Source: an uncultured Bacteroidales bacterium (GTDB taxonomy: Bacteria; Bacteroidota; Bacteroidia; Bacteroidales; Paludibacteraceae). Taken from it: a stretch of 17,894 nt of DNA. A program made the translations under genes and the position numbers. Location of the stretch: positions 1 through 17,894 of the forward strand of contig CAMHEP010000018.1 in NCBI GenBank assembly GCA_946184195.1, read 5' to 3'. Within the stretch, counting starts at the first letter, position 1. Each line of letters starts with the position of its first letter. The notes under the pieces were generated by a model that had not been told where the DNA came from, did not search any database, and was given only the letters and a program-made list of their open reading frames with translations. This document shows, piece by piece, positions 7,321 to 14,704 of this stretch.

Positions 7321-7351
7321 CAAAGGTACTGCTTTTTTTTCATTCCCGCAA
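7321..7351 (-). promoter_or_regulatory. Candidate minus-strand promoter inside the convergent intergenic region
   Basis: Minus-strand TTG (7351-7349), a 20-base spacer and TACCTTTG (7328-7321) fit the Bacteroidota consensus with the same spacing as the other three promoters in the window. The 15 bases GCAGTACCTTTGCAC around the -7 box are identical to those of the tRNA-Lys promoter at 17805-17819. The -33 element is only a partial match. Confidence 0.5.
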
Positions 7352-7405
7352 TAGCAAAAAGTATGTTATAAAACACCTTTTTCACTTTTTTGCTCCTAAA
7401 ACATG

Positions 7406-7906
7406 TTATATAGCATTATTTGCGAGTTCAATGACTTCCAAATTGTCAATTTTCTCTCCGTCGATGGTAAACCGGAGCAGCGTCTGCACGGTTTGCCAAC
7501 CTTGTTTCCCTGCTGCTCCCGGATTCATGGTGAGCATGTGCCACACGGGGTCATATTGCACCTTGAGGATATGACTATGCCCGCATACGAAGAGTTGCGG
7601 TGTCTCCCGTTTGAACATAGGCAGCAGCCATGGGTTATACTTGCCGGGATAGCCGCCTATATGGGTCATCAGTACATTCACATCCTCCACGCGGAAACGA
7701 TAGAACTCGCTGAGCGAATAGCGCACGTCGCCACTGTCCATATTGCCATATACGGCACGGGTGGGACGAAACTCCCGAAGAGCTTGCAGCACCTCCATCG
7801 TGCCTATATCGCCGGCATGCCATATCTCGTCGCATGAGGCAAAATGGTCGAATACACGTCTGTCCAGCAGTCCGTGTGTGTCGCTCAGTAGTCCGATGCG
7901 GGTCAT
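7406..7906 (-). CDS. YfcE/MJ0936-type metallophosphoesterase
   Basis: A small cytoplasmic metal-dependent phosphodiesterase of 166 residues, the family's usual size. All dimetal motifs are present: SDTHG (Asp9, His11), HAGDIG (Asp33), GNMD (Asn55), THIGG (His82) and GHSH (His110, His112), followed by NPGAAG. Members hydrolyse model phosphodiesters in vitro; the natural substrate is unknown. It is the last gene of the minus-strand cluster, 13 bases after gldF, and lacks a Shine-Dalgarno. Its transcript likely ends at the terminator at 7226-7249, leaving an unusually long tail of about 180 bases. Confidence 0.92.
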   Translation of the reverse strand: MTRIGLLSDTHGLLDRRVFDHFASCDEIWHAGDIGTMEVLQALREFRPTRAVYGNMDSGDVRYSLSEFYRFRVEDVNVLMTHIGGYPGKYNPWLLPMFKRETPQLFVCGHSHILKVQYDPVWHMLTMNPGAAGKQGWQTVQTLLRFTIDGEKIDNLEVIELANNAI

Positions 7907-7919
7907 AGGATGATTGTTG

Positions 7920-8585
7920 TTATTTCTTCGTCTGATAGCGTAACCATGGGATGGTCAGTATGACGGCAATGATATCAATAGATAGGAAATAGACGATATC
8001 ACGTAGGTCCAACACACCGCGCGAGAGGGCAGAGTAGTGGTCCTGCATCGTTACCCAATAGAGGATAAAGCATGCAAGAGCTCCCGTGACAAAAGCCACG
8101 AGCTGACTTGTGGTTGATGCAGCAGCGATGAGTCCGATGGCAAGGAAAGCACTGCTCAGCATGATGAGTCCGATAAACGACCCCACGAACTGACCGCTGT
8201 CGATATTGCCTATCGGTTCGGCTATCCATGCTACGGCAAAATAGTGGGTCAGGCAGGGCAGCAATGCCAGTAGCAGCAGTGTCCATGCCGCCAGGTATTT
8301 CTCCGTCACGATACGCCATAGGGGATAGGGTTTGGTCATGATGAGGTCCCATGTGCCGCTCAGACGCTCCTCGGCGAAGAGCCGCATAGTGAGCGCCGGA
8401 CACAAGAGCATCAATAGCCACGGCGAGAGACGGAACAGACCGTCCACCTGAGCATACCCCGAGTCGATGATGTTCCATTCGCCCGGGATAACCCATAGCA
8501 GCAAACTGATGCCGACAAGGAACAGCCCGATAACGATATATGCGATCGGCGTGGAGAAATAATATGCCAATTCCTTTCTATACAT
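7920..8585 (-). CDS. gldF: ABC transporter permease, GldF-like
   Basis: A 221-residue membrane protein with six predicted helices (about residues 11-33, 53-69, 97-120, 133-157, 161-179 and 197-215). The opening YRKELAYYFSTPIAYIVIGLF, then LLWVIPGEWNIIDSGYAQVD and MRLFAEERLSGTWDLIMTKP, matches GldF, the permease of the GldAFG ABC transporter required for gliding in Flavobacterium and retained in non-gliding Bacteroidota. Its usual partner gldG, normally next to it, is absent; a transporter gene precedes it and a phosphoesterase follows. The ATPase gene gldA is not in the window. It may act with a distant GldG or as a generic ABC-2 permease. The assignment rests on family resemblance. Confidence 0.83.
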   Translation of the reverse strand: MYRKELAYYFSTPIAYIVIGLFLVGISLLLWVIPGEWNIIDSGYAQVDGLFRLSPWLLMLLCPALTMRLFAEERLSGTWDLIMTKPYPLWRIVTEKYLAAWTLLLLALLPCLTHYFAVAWIAEPIGNIDSGQFVGSFIGLIMLSSAFLAIGLIAAASTTSQLVAFVTGALACFILYWVTMQDHYSALSRGVLDLRDIVYFLSIDIIAVILTIPWLRYQTKK

Positions 8586-8614
8586 TTAGTCCGTTATATG
8601 GAACTATTCGCTAT

Positions 8615-9907
8615 TTAATGTTTTACCTCCAAGTCTTTGTTTACCGGTGTCTTCGGGAAGAAGATCCAGAAGGCGATAGCCACGATGAGGGCATATCCGG
8701 CAAAGGTATACCACGACATTCTCCATCCGTCCCATATAGTCATGAAATCTGCTGTCTCGGGCAGGTGGTAAACGAACTTATTCACCACAGCCTGTGCCGA
8801 TAGCGTACCGATAGTGGCACCGATACCATTGGTCATCACCATGAAGAGTCCTTGTGCACTTGAGCGCATTGACTCGTCGGTCTCTTGGTCCACATAGAGG
8901 GCACCGGATATATTGAAGAAGTCAAAGGCGAAACCGTATACGATGCAGCTTAGTACGAACAGCAGTACACCGGGCATACCCGGGTCTCCCAGTCCGAAGA
9001 ATCCAAAGCGAAGTACCCATGCGAACATGGCAAGCAACATCACATTCTTAATGCCGAAACGTTTGAGGAAGAAGGGGATGAGTAATATACATACAGCCTC
9101 ACAAATCTGGCTGACGGAAATGAGGATATTCGAGTGCTGTACGGCAAATGTGTTTGCGAACTCCGGGTTAGCTCCGAAACTGCCGAGGAACGGGTTGGCA
9201 AAGCCATTGGTGATTTGCAGACTCACACCCAGCATCATACAGAAGATAAAGAACAATGCCATTTTCTTCTGTTTGAAGAGTGCAAAAGCACGCAAACCGA
9301 GTGCATCCACCAGGTCCACTTTACCCTCTATCTTCTTGATGTCGCAGTTAGGAAGTGTGAACGAATAGACAGCTAAGACCAGACTCAATGCTCCGCTGAC
9401 AATAAACTGGTGTGCCGTAGCTTGAAAGCCCAACATATCTACCAGCCACATGGTAGCAATAAAACCCACTGTACCGAACACACGGATAGGCGGGAAATCT
9501 TTCACCGTGTCATAACCACCTTTTATTAAAGCCGTGAATGCTACCGAGTTAGCCAATGCGATAGTCGGCATGAAGAAGGCTACGGAGAAGGCATACAACG
9601 TGAAGAGCGGAGCAAACTGTACCGCATCGCCTGCGCTGAGTCCATAGAGCCCGGCTCCTGCCATCAGCAGACCTGCCATACCATGGCATATACCTAACAG
9701 TTTCTGAGCGGGAATCCAGCGGTCTGCCACAATACCCATCAATGCGGGCATGAAAATCGACACAATACCTTGTATCGAATAGAAGATACCGATATGCGTT
9801 CCCATGCCGTGCGTGGCGAGGTAACGACTCATACAGGTTAGATACGCTCCCCAAACAGCAAATTCGAGGAAGTTCATCACAATCAGTTTTAGTTTGAGAT
9901 TTTTCAT
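8615..9907 (-). CDS. Nucleoside:proton symporter, NupG/XapB-like MFS permease
   Basis: A 430-residue protein with about 12 hydrophobic segments and a lysine-rich N-terminus. The start, KLKLIVMNFLEFAVWGAYLTCM, followed by GIFYSIQGIVSIFMPALMGIVADRWIPAQKLL, is characteristic of the nucleoside:H+ symporter family of the major facilitator superfamily. A second-half signature is FFNISGALYVDQETDESMRSSAQGLF. It should import nucleosides across the inner membrane; which ones cannot be told. It follows prfC by 23 bases and precedes gldF by 29 bases on the same strand, without a visible promoter in either gap. Confidence 0.9.
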   Translation of the reverse strand: MKNLKLKLIVMNFLEFAVWGAYLTCMSRYLATHGMGTHIGIFYSIQGIVSIFMPALMGIVADRWIPAQKLLGICHGMAGLLMAGAGLYGLSAGDAVQFAPLFTLYAFSVAFFMPTIALANSVAFTALIKGGYDTVKDFPPIRVFGTVGFIATMWLVDMLGFQATAHQFIVSGALSLVLAVYSFTLPNCDIKKIEGKVDLVDALGLRAFALFKQKKMALFFIFCMMLGVSLQITNGFANPFLGSFGANPEFANTFAVQHSNILISVSQICEAVCILLIPFFLKRFGIKNVMLLAMFAWVLRFGFFGLGDPGMPGVLLFVLSCIVYGFAFDFFNISGALYVDQETDESMRSSAQGLFMVMTNGIGATIGTLSAQAVVNKFVYHLPETADFMTIWDGWRMSWYTFAGYALIVAIAFWIFFPKTPVNKDLEVKH

Positions 9908-9930
9908 TGGTGTATAGTATTAATGGTTAA

Positions 9931-11445
9931 TTAGAATTCGCTGGTGAAATGGAAGCGCAGGTGCTTATAGTCGTTCTGCGCCATATTGAGTACATAGGCA
10001 CTGTCTGCCATGAATACGTCACGTTCCTCCTTGTCGAACGCCATATATTGCGCCTTGCGTTTCTTGAAGGTGTCCAGTTCTTCTTTGCCCTCATTACCGC
10101 TCTCCGGGTCGCACTCTATCCAGCATGCTTTGTACATTGTCATGGGCTCCCAACGGCATTTTGCCTGGTACTCATGTTCCAAACGATATTGGATGACTTC
10201 AAACTGCAGTTGCCCTACCGTACCGATAATCTTCCTACCGTTAAGCTGGCTGATAAAGAGCTGTGCCACACCTTCGTCCATCAGTTGGCGCACACCCTTG
10301 TCCAGCTGTTTCTGCTTCATGGGGTCGGCATTCTCGATATATTTGAACATCTCGGGCGAGAAACTGGGTAGCCCCTTGAAGTGGAGGTTCTCGCCGGCAG
10401 TGAGCGTGTCGCCAATCTTGAAGTTACCCGTGTCGGGCAGACCCACTATATCGCCTGCATAGGCTTCATCCACAGTCTCTTTCTTCTGCGCCATGAAACA
10501 GGTCGGTGCGGAAAATCGCATTAGCCTGTCTTCGCGCACGTGTTTATAATAGGTGTTACGTAGGAACTTACCGCTGCATATCTTGAAGAACGCAATACAT
10601 GAGCGGTGGTTGGGGTCCATATTGGCATGTATCTTAAAGCAGAATCCCGTGAAGGCGTCCTCCATCGGTTCCACACGCCGTTCCTGTGCTTCTACACCGC
10701 GAGGTGAGGGGGCATTCATCACGAAGAAATCCAGCAGTTCCTGCACGCCGACGGTCTTGTAGGCGGAGCCGTAGAAGACGGGGGCCAGGTCGCCACGCAG
10801 ATACTCCTCGCGGTCGAAGGCGGGATAGACGCCGTCGATCAGCTCCATATCGGCTTTGAGTTTATCACTCAGGGTATCGGGACGATGGTTGAGGGAGAAG
10901 ACGGATTCGAACTTCAGTCCTTGTCCGTTTGCCCATGTGACGGGGGTCACACGTATACCTAATTCGCTCTCTACGTCGTCCATCAGGTCGAACGGATCCT
11001 TACCCTCACGATCCATCTTGTTCATGAAGACCATGACGGGTGTCTTGCGCATACGACATACCTCCATCAGACGACGCGTCTGCGTCTCTACACCCTTGGC
11101 GGAGTCAATGACGATGATGACGGAGTCTACAGCGGTCAAGGTGCGGAAGGTGTCCTCCGCAAAATCCTGGTGCCCCGGTGTGTCGAGGATGTTGATATGA
11201 TAGCCGTCGTAGTCGAATCCCATTACGGAGGTAGCCACGCTGATACCACGCTGTTTCTCTATCTCCATCCAGTCACTGGTCGCGGTCTTGCGAATTTTGT
11301 TGGACTTGACGGCACCTGCCACATGGATAGCACCTCCGTAGAGCAGTAGTTTCTCGGTCAGAGTGGTCTTACCGGCATCCGGGTGGGAGATGATGGCAAA
11401 GGTGCGTCGACGCAATATTTCGTTTTGATCGTTCGTAGATAGCAT
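9931..11445 (-). CDS. prfC: Peptide chain release factor 3 (RF3)
   Basis: A translational GTPase that recycles RF1/RF2 from the ribosome after peptide release. The 504 residues are a little shorter than the 529 of E. coli. G-domain motifs are complete: SHPDAGKTT P-loop (20-28), RGISVATSV switch region (66-74), DTPGHQDF (88-95) and NKMDRE (142-147). The RF3-specific C-terminal domain follows (LQFEVIQYRLEHEY), and the protein ends HFTSEF as I recall for Bacteroidota. The ATG lies 8 bases after the pheT stop, so the two genes are almost certainly co-transcribed. Confidence 0.96.
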   Translation of the reverse strand: MLSTNDQNEILRRRTFAIISHPDAGKTTLTEKLLLYGGAIHVAGAVKSNKIRKTATSDWMEIEKQRGISVATSVMGFDYDGYHINILDTPGHQDFAEDTFRTLTAVDSVIIVIDSAKGVETQTRRLMEVCRMRKTPVMVFMNKMDREGKDPFDLMDDVESELGIRVTPVTWANGQGLKFESVFSLNHRPDTLSDKLKADMELIDGVYPAFDREEYLRGDLAPVFYGSAYKTVGVQELLDFFVMNAPSPRGVEAQERRVEPMEDAFTGFCFKIHANMDPNHRSCIAFFKICSGKFLRNTYYKHVREDRLMRFSAPTCFMAQKKETVDEAYAGDIVGLPDTGNFKIGDTLTAGENLHFKGLPSFSPEMFKYIENADPMKQKQLDKGVRQLMDEGVAQLFISQLNGRKIIGTVGQLQFEVIQYRLEHEYQAKCRWEPMTMYKACWIECDPESGNEGKEELDTFKKRKAQYMAFDKEERDVFMADSAYVLNMAQNDYKHLRFHFTSEF

Positions 11446-11453
11446 AGGGCGAC

Positions 11454-13979
11454 TTATCTCAGTTTAGCGGCAAACTTATCCTCGAAGGTCTTTCTCAAAC
11501 GCTCCATGATATATTCTATCTGTTTATCTTTCAGGGTGTTATTCTCGTCCTGCAAGATGAAACTGAGAGCATAACTCGTCTTCCCCTCCTCCAGGTTCTT
11601 ACCCTCGTACACATCGAATAGATAAACCTGTTTCAGTAACTTGCGCTCGGTCTCGAAGGCTGCCTTCTCCAGTTCGGCAAAGAGCACGTTCTTATCCACC
11701 AACAATGCGAAATCGCGTCGTACCTCGGGGAACTTAGGCAGGTCGTTGATGACAGGCTTGTATAGTTTGTTTTGGCGTACCAACTGCTTCCAGTTGAGGT
11801 CAGCGTAGTATACGGGGTTGTCTATGTCAAATTGTTTGCACAGTGCCGGAGCAACGATAGCCATATATCCGAGGTTATCGCCGTTCTTAGCTTTGATGAT
11901 GAGTCCGTCGGCGAAACATTCGCTGATGGGGCATGCTTTACCTTCGGGGTCGATAGCCGGCTCCAGCGTGCAGGTCTCGATGTTGACTCCCAGACGCTCC
12001 AACAGCATGTTCACATAGGCATGCAGCTGGTAGAACGACACTTTTTCGTCCTTGCGCAGCCACGACTGCAGAGAGCGATTACCTGTCAGCCATAGGGCAA
12101 GATGCTTCTCCTCATGATAGGCATCGATAGGCTCTTTCTGCTCGGGTGAGGGAAGATAGTGATAGCAGTTGCCGAACTCGTAGAACTTAAGGTCAGCGTT
12201 CTTGCGGTTCACATTGCGTTGGATGCTCTCCAACCCGCCGAAGAGCAGTATCTGGCGCATCACGCCTAAATCTTGACTCAGCGGATTCTTCACCTTGACG
12301 CATGTGTCGAGCCATTCGCCCTTATAGTAGGACATCTTGGTTAGCGAGTTATTGAGTATCTCGTTGAAACCTTGGGCTGTGAGTTGTTCGCTCAGTCTCT
12401 TCTGCAAGGCTTCGGGATTGGGCTTGGGGTTGTAGCTCAGGGTGGTGTTCACTTTCTCGGGGAACTCGATGTTATTATATCCGTATATGCGGAGCACATC
12501 CTCTACCACGTCGCACTCGCGTTGCACATCTACGCGGTAGCGCGGCACTCGCAGGTCCATCACTCCGTCCTGCTCTCCGGCTATCTCTATCTCCAGTGCG
12601 CCGAGGATGGTACGAATGGTGTCCACGCCTATCTCCTTACCCATCAGTTGCTGGGCACGTTGAATGTCGAAGCTCACGTGCCATGGCTCGAAGGGTTTAA
12701 CGTCTTTATCATTAGGTTGACCGTTCACCATATCCACTATGTCCATAGCCACCTCGCCGCCGGCAACCTCTTGGATGAGTAGAGCGCAGCGTTGCAGGAT
12801 ATAAAGGGTGTTATTGGGGTCGCATCCGCGCTCATAGCGGAAACTGGCGTCGGTGCTTAAACCGTGACGACGAGCCGTCTTGCGGATGCAGACAGGGTCG
12901 AAGCAAGCACTCTCCAGGAACACATTCTTTGTTTCCATCGTCACGCCGCTCTCCAGACCACCGAATACGCCGGCTATACACATAGCTTCCTCCGGATTGC
13001 ATATCATCAGGTCGCGTTCGTCCATCTGACGCTCCACACCATCCAAAGTGACGAATTTCTCTCCCTGACGGGCATTACGTACCACGATATGATGTCCCTT
13101 CACCTTGTCGGCATCGAAAGCATGCATGGCTTGTCCCTGTTCGTGCAACACGAAGTTGGTCACGTCCACCACGTTGTTAATAGGGCGGAGCCCGATGGTG
13201 GTGAGAGCGGTCTTGAGCCAATCGGGCGACTCCTTCACCTCTACACCTTTGATTGTCACGCCGCTGTATCGAGGGCATGCTGCGCTATTGTCGATAGTGA
13301 TGCTCATAGGCAGGTCGTGACTCTGTACGCGGAAGGCGGACACATCCGGCAGGTGCAGGGGTGCGTGTATACCGCGTGCGGCGTAATAGGCATGCAGGTC
13401 GCGTGCTACACCATAGTGGCTGGCACCATCGTTACGGTTGGGGGTTATATCTACCTCGATGAGGGTGTCGTCCTCGATGTGGTAGTATTCACGTGCAGGC
13501 ATACCTACTTTGGCGTCGGCAGGCAGCACGATGATTCCGTCATGGCTGGTCCCGACACCTATCTCGTCCTCGGCGCAGAGCATACCCAACGACTCTTCAC
13601 CGCGTATCTTGCCGCGTTTGATAGTGAATTTCTCCTCGCCGTCGTAGAGTACGGTTCCGAGAGTGGCGCATATCACTTTCTGACCGGCTGCCACATTGGG
13701 TGCACCGCATACTATCTGAACAGGTTCTGACCATACGGTGCCGTCTGCTCCGGTAGCACCACCCAGACTGACACTGCAAATATGCAGGTGGTCGCTGTTA
13801 GGGTGGGGGATACAGGTTAACACCTGAGCGATGACCAGGCCTCTCAGTCCGCCCTTGATACTCTCCACTTGTTCCACTGTCCCTACTTCCAAACCGATGG
13901 AAGTCAATACTTTCGCTACCTCTTTCGGTCCGTCCGGCAACTCAATGTAGCGCTTCAACCAATTGTACGATATATTCAT
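11454..13979 (-). CDS. pheT: Phenylalanine--tRNA ligase beta subunit
   Basis: Beta chain of the alpha2-beta2 phenylalanyl-tRNA synthetase. The 841 residues fit the full-length family. Order of domains: N-terminal region and tRNA-binding OB fold (about 40-160, with HPNSDHL at 59-65 and CGAPNV), B3/B4 editing module (about 215-400, with NNVVDVTNFVLHE and FRYERGCDP), B5 domain (about 410-490), the core pseudo-synthetase domain, and the ferredoxin-like anticodon-binding domain from about 745 (FPEVRRDFALLVD to the end). pheS is not adjacent, so the subunits are encoded apart. It heads a five-gene minus-strand cluster, with a strong promoter and a palindrome just upstream. No phenylalanine leader peptide is visible in the short 5' leader. 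Confidence 0.96.
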   Translation of the reverse strand: MNISYNWLKRYIELPDGPKEVAKVLTSIGLEVGTVEQVESIKGGLRGLVIAQVLTCIPHPNSDHLHICSVSLGGATGADGTVWSEPVQIVCGAPNVAAGQKVICATLGTVLYDGEEKFTIKRGKIRGEESLGMLCAEDEIGVGTSHDGIIVLPADAKVGMPAREYYHIEDDTLIEVDITPNRNDGASHYGVARDLHAYYAARGIHAPLHLPDVSAFRVQSHDLPMSITIDNSAACPRYSGVTIKGVEVKESPDWLKTALTTIGLRPINNVVDVTNFVLHEQGQAMHAFDADKVKGHHIVVRNARQGEKFVTLDGVERQMDERDLMICNPEEAMCIAGVFGGLESGVTMETKNVFLESACFDPVCIRKTARRHGLSTDASFRYERGCDPNNTLYILQRCALLIQEVAGGEVAMDIVDMVNGQPNDKDVKPFEPWHVSFDIQRAQQLMGKEIGVDTIRTILGALEIEIAGEQDGVMDLRVPRYRVDVQRECDVVEDVLRIYGYNNIEFPEKVNTTLSYNPKPNPEALQKRLSEQLTAQGFNEILNNSLTKMSYYKGEWLDTCVKVKNPLSQDLGVMRQILLFGGLESIQRNVNRKNADLKFYEFGNCYHYLPSPEQKEPIDAYHEEKHLALWLTGNRSLQSWLRKDEKVSFYQLHAYVNMLLERLGVNIETCTLEPAIDPEGKACPISECFADGLIIKAKNGDNLGYMAIVAPALCKQFDIDNPVYYADLNWKQLVRQNKLYKPVINDLPKFPEVRRDFALLVDKNVLFAELEKAAFETERKLLKQVYLFDVYEGKNLEEGKTSYALSFILQDENNTLKDKQIEYIMERLRKTFEDKFAAKLR

Positions 13980-14006
13980 GCTTGATAGTTATTTATACAA
14001 CGTAGG

Positions 14007-14025
14007 GAATGGGTATAACCCATTC
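14007..14025 (-). promoter_or_regulatory. Perfect 19-base palindrome at the start point of the pheT operon
   Basis: GAATGGGT (14007-14014), ATA, and ACCCATTC (14018-14025) form a perfect 8-base inverted repeat. It begins about 7 bases after the minus-strand -7 box (14039-14032), so it coincides with the predicted +1 of the pheT mRNA. It would form either a stable hairpin at the very 5' end of the message or an operator site. The role is inferred. Confidence 0.5.
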
Positions 14026-14031
14026 AGAGTG

Positions 14032-14063
14032 CAAAGATAGGGAAAAAAAATGGATTACGCAAA
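14032..14063 (-). promoter_or_regulatory. Bacteroidota-type promoter of the pheT-prfC operon
   Basis: On the minus strand, TTTG (14063-14060), a 20-base spacer, and TATCTTTG (14039-14032) match the consensus exactly. The start point should be near 14025, giving a leader of about 46 bases. The -33 element is part of an inverted repeat (14059-14072) and an eight-T run lies in the spacer. Confidence 0.8.
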
Positions 14064-14072
14064 TTTATTTGC
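14043..14072 (-). terminator. Weak candidate terminator of the ispG-pfp operon
   Basis: On the minus strand, GCAAAT and ATTTGC (14072-14067 and 14064-14059) form a 6-bp inverted repeat 24 bases after the stop of the secreted-protein gene. Eight T (14050-14043) follow after a gap of 8 bases. The A/T-rich stem and the gap make it a poor terminator by the usual rules, but nothing better separates this operon from pheT. Confidence 0.3.
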
Positions 14073-14095
14073 TTAGATATTCCTTATAGGTTCAC

Positions 14096-14689
14096 TTAAC
14101 TGCTTTTTCGCGAGCCATAGTGAGGTGTGAGGTGGTGAAGGTATAGTGTGTCGCCTTGTTGCCGATAGGCGTGAACGGCTTTTTGATAATAACGGTGGGC
14201 TTTGGTTTTACTGCCACCGAGGATTTTGGGTGCATAGAAGTATACATTGCCTGCCAATGTGAGCGCAAGGGCGTTCGTCGGGTCGGCAGCTAAGGCACGA
14301 TGCTCGTAGCGGAAAGCAAGCATTCCCTGACTCACCAGCTCCCAGACGGATAGTTTAGCGCGGTAGGCAGCATGGGCGGAGCGGTAGGTGAGGATAGTGG
14401 CCTCGGGAAGGACAGAGGTCATGGCATTGATGTGCTCACCGAAACGTGCAACCAGCTGCTTGGCATCAGGCGCATGGGTGTCAATAGCTGTAGCTACATA
14501 GCCGTATTCATAGTTAAGATAGCGCGCCTGTTCGGCAGGCGAGAGGGTAGACCACTCTGTCTGAGTGAGATAACGCTGCCATAGAGACATGTCCTCACTC
14601 AGATAGGCGGCATACAAATCTTTGTCCGAATACTGCGCCATGCACAGTATCGGACAAAGAAGAAAGAGTGAAATGAGAATATTTCTCAT
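14096..14689 (-). CDS. Small secreted protein with TPR-like C-terminal region, function unknown
   Basis: A 197-residue protein starting MRNILISLFLLCPILCMAQ, a Sec signal peptide with likely cleavage before Gln19. The frame can be extended 5 codons upstream to a TTG at 14704, but the signal peptide fits the ATG at 14689, which I prefer. The mature part is mostly helical. Residues about 125-175 (HRALAADPTNALALTLAGNV, then ILGGSKTKAHRYYQKAVHAY) look like tetratricopeptide-type helix pairs. It is probably periplasmic. It starts 15 bases after the pfp stop, so it is likely co-transcribed with pfp and ispG. I recognise no enzymatic motif, and no function can be assigned. The basic C-terminal end is short and could be truncated relative to homologues. 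Confidence 0.75.
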   Translation of the reverse strand: MRNILISLFLLCPILCMAQYSDKDLYAAYLSEDMSLWQRYLTQTEWSTLSPAEQARYLNYEYGYVATAIDTHAPDAKQLVARFGEHINAMTSVLPEATILTYRSAHAAYRAKLSVWELVSQGMLAFRYEHRALAADPTNALALTLAGNVYFYAPKILGGSKTKAHRYYQKAVHAYRQQGDTLYLHHLTPHYGSRKSS

Positions 14690-14704
14690 CGTCAAGGCTT
14701 GCAA

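Noticed and set aside
7299..7837. Two overlapping plus-strand open frames in and beyond the convergent intergenic region
   Set aside because: Both are mostly antisense to the phosphoesterase gene, which has all catalytic motifs; neither has a recognisable promoter or protein-like composition.
9931..11445. RF3 about 25 residues shorter than the E. coli protein, as a truncation
   Set aside because: All G motifs and the C-terminal domain are present and the protein ends in the HFTSEF tail I recall for the phylum.
12864..13730. Long plus-strand open frame (288 codons)
   Set aside because: Antisense to pheT, whose identity is certain; composition (many His, Val, Tyr) is typical of a shadow frame.
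14690..14704. Upstream TTG start adding five residues to the secreted protein
   Set aside because: The ATG at 14689 gives a clean signal peptide (MRN followed by the hydrophobic core); the extension would push charged residues away and uses a rarer start.
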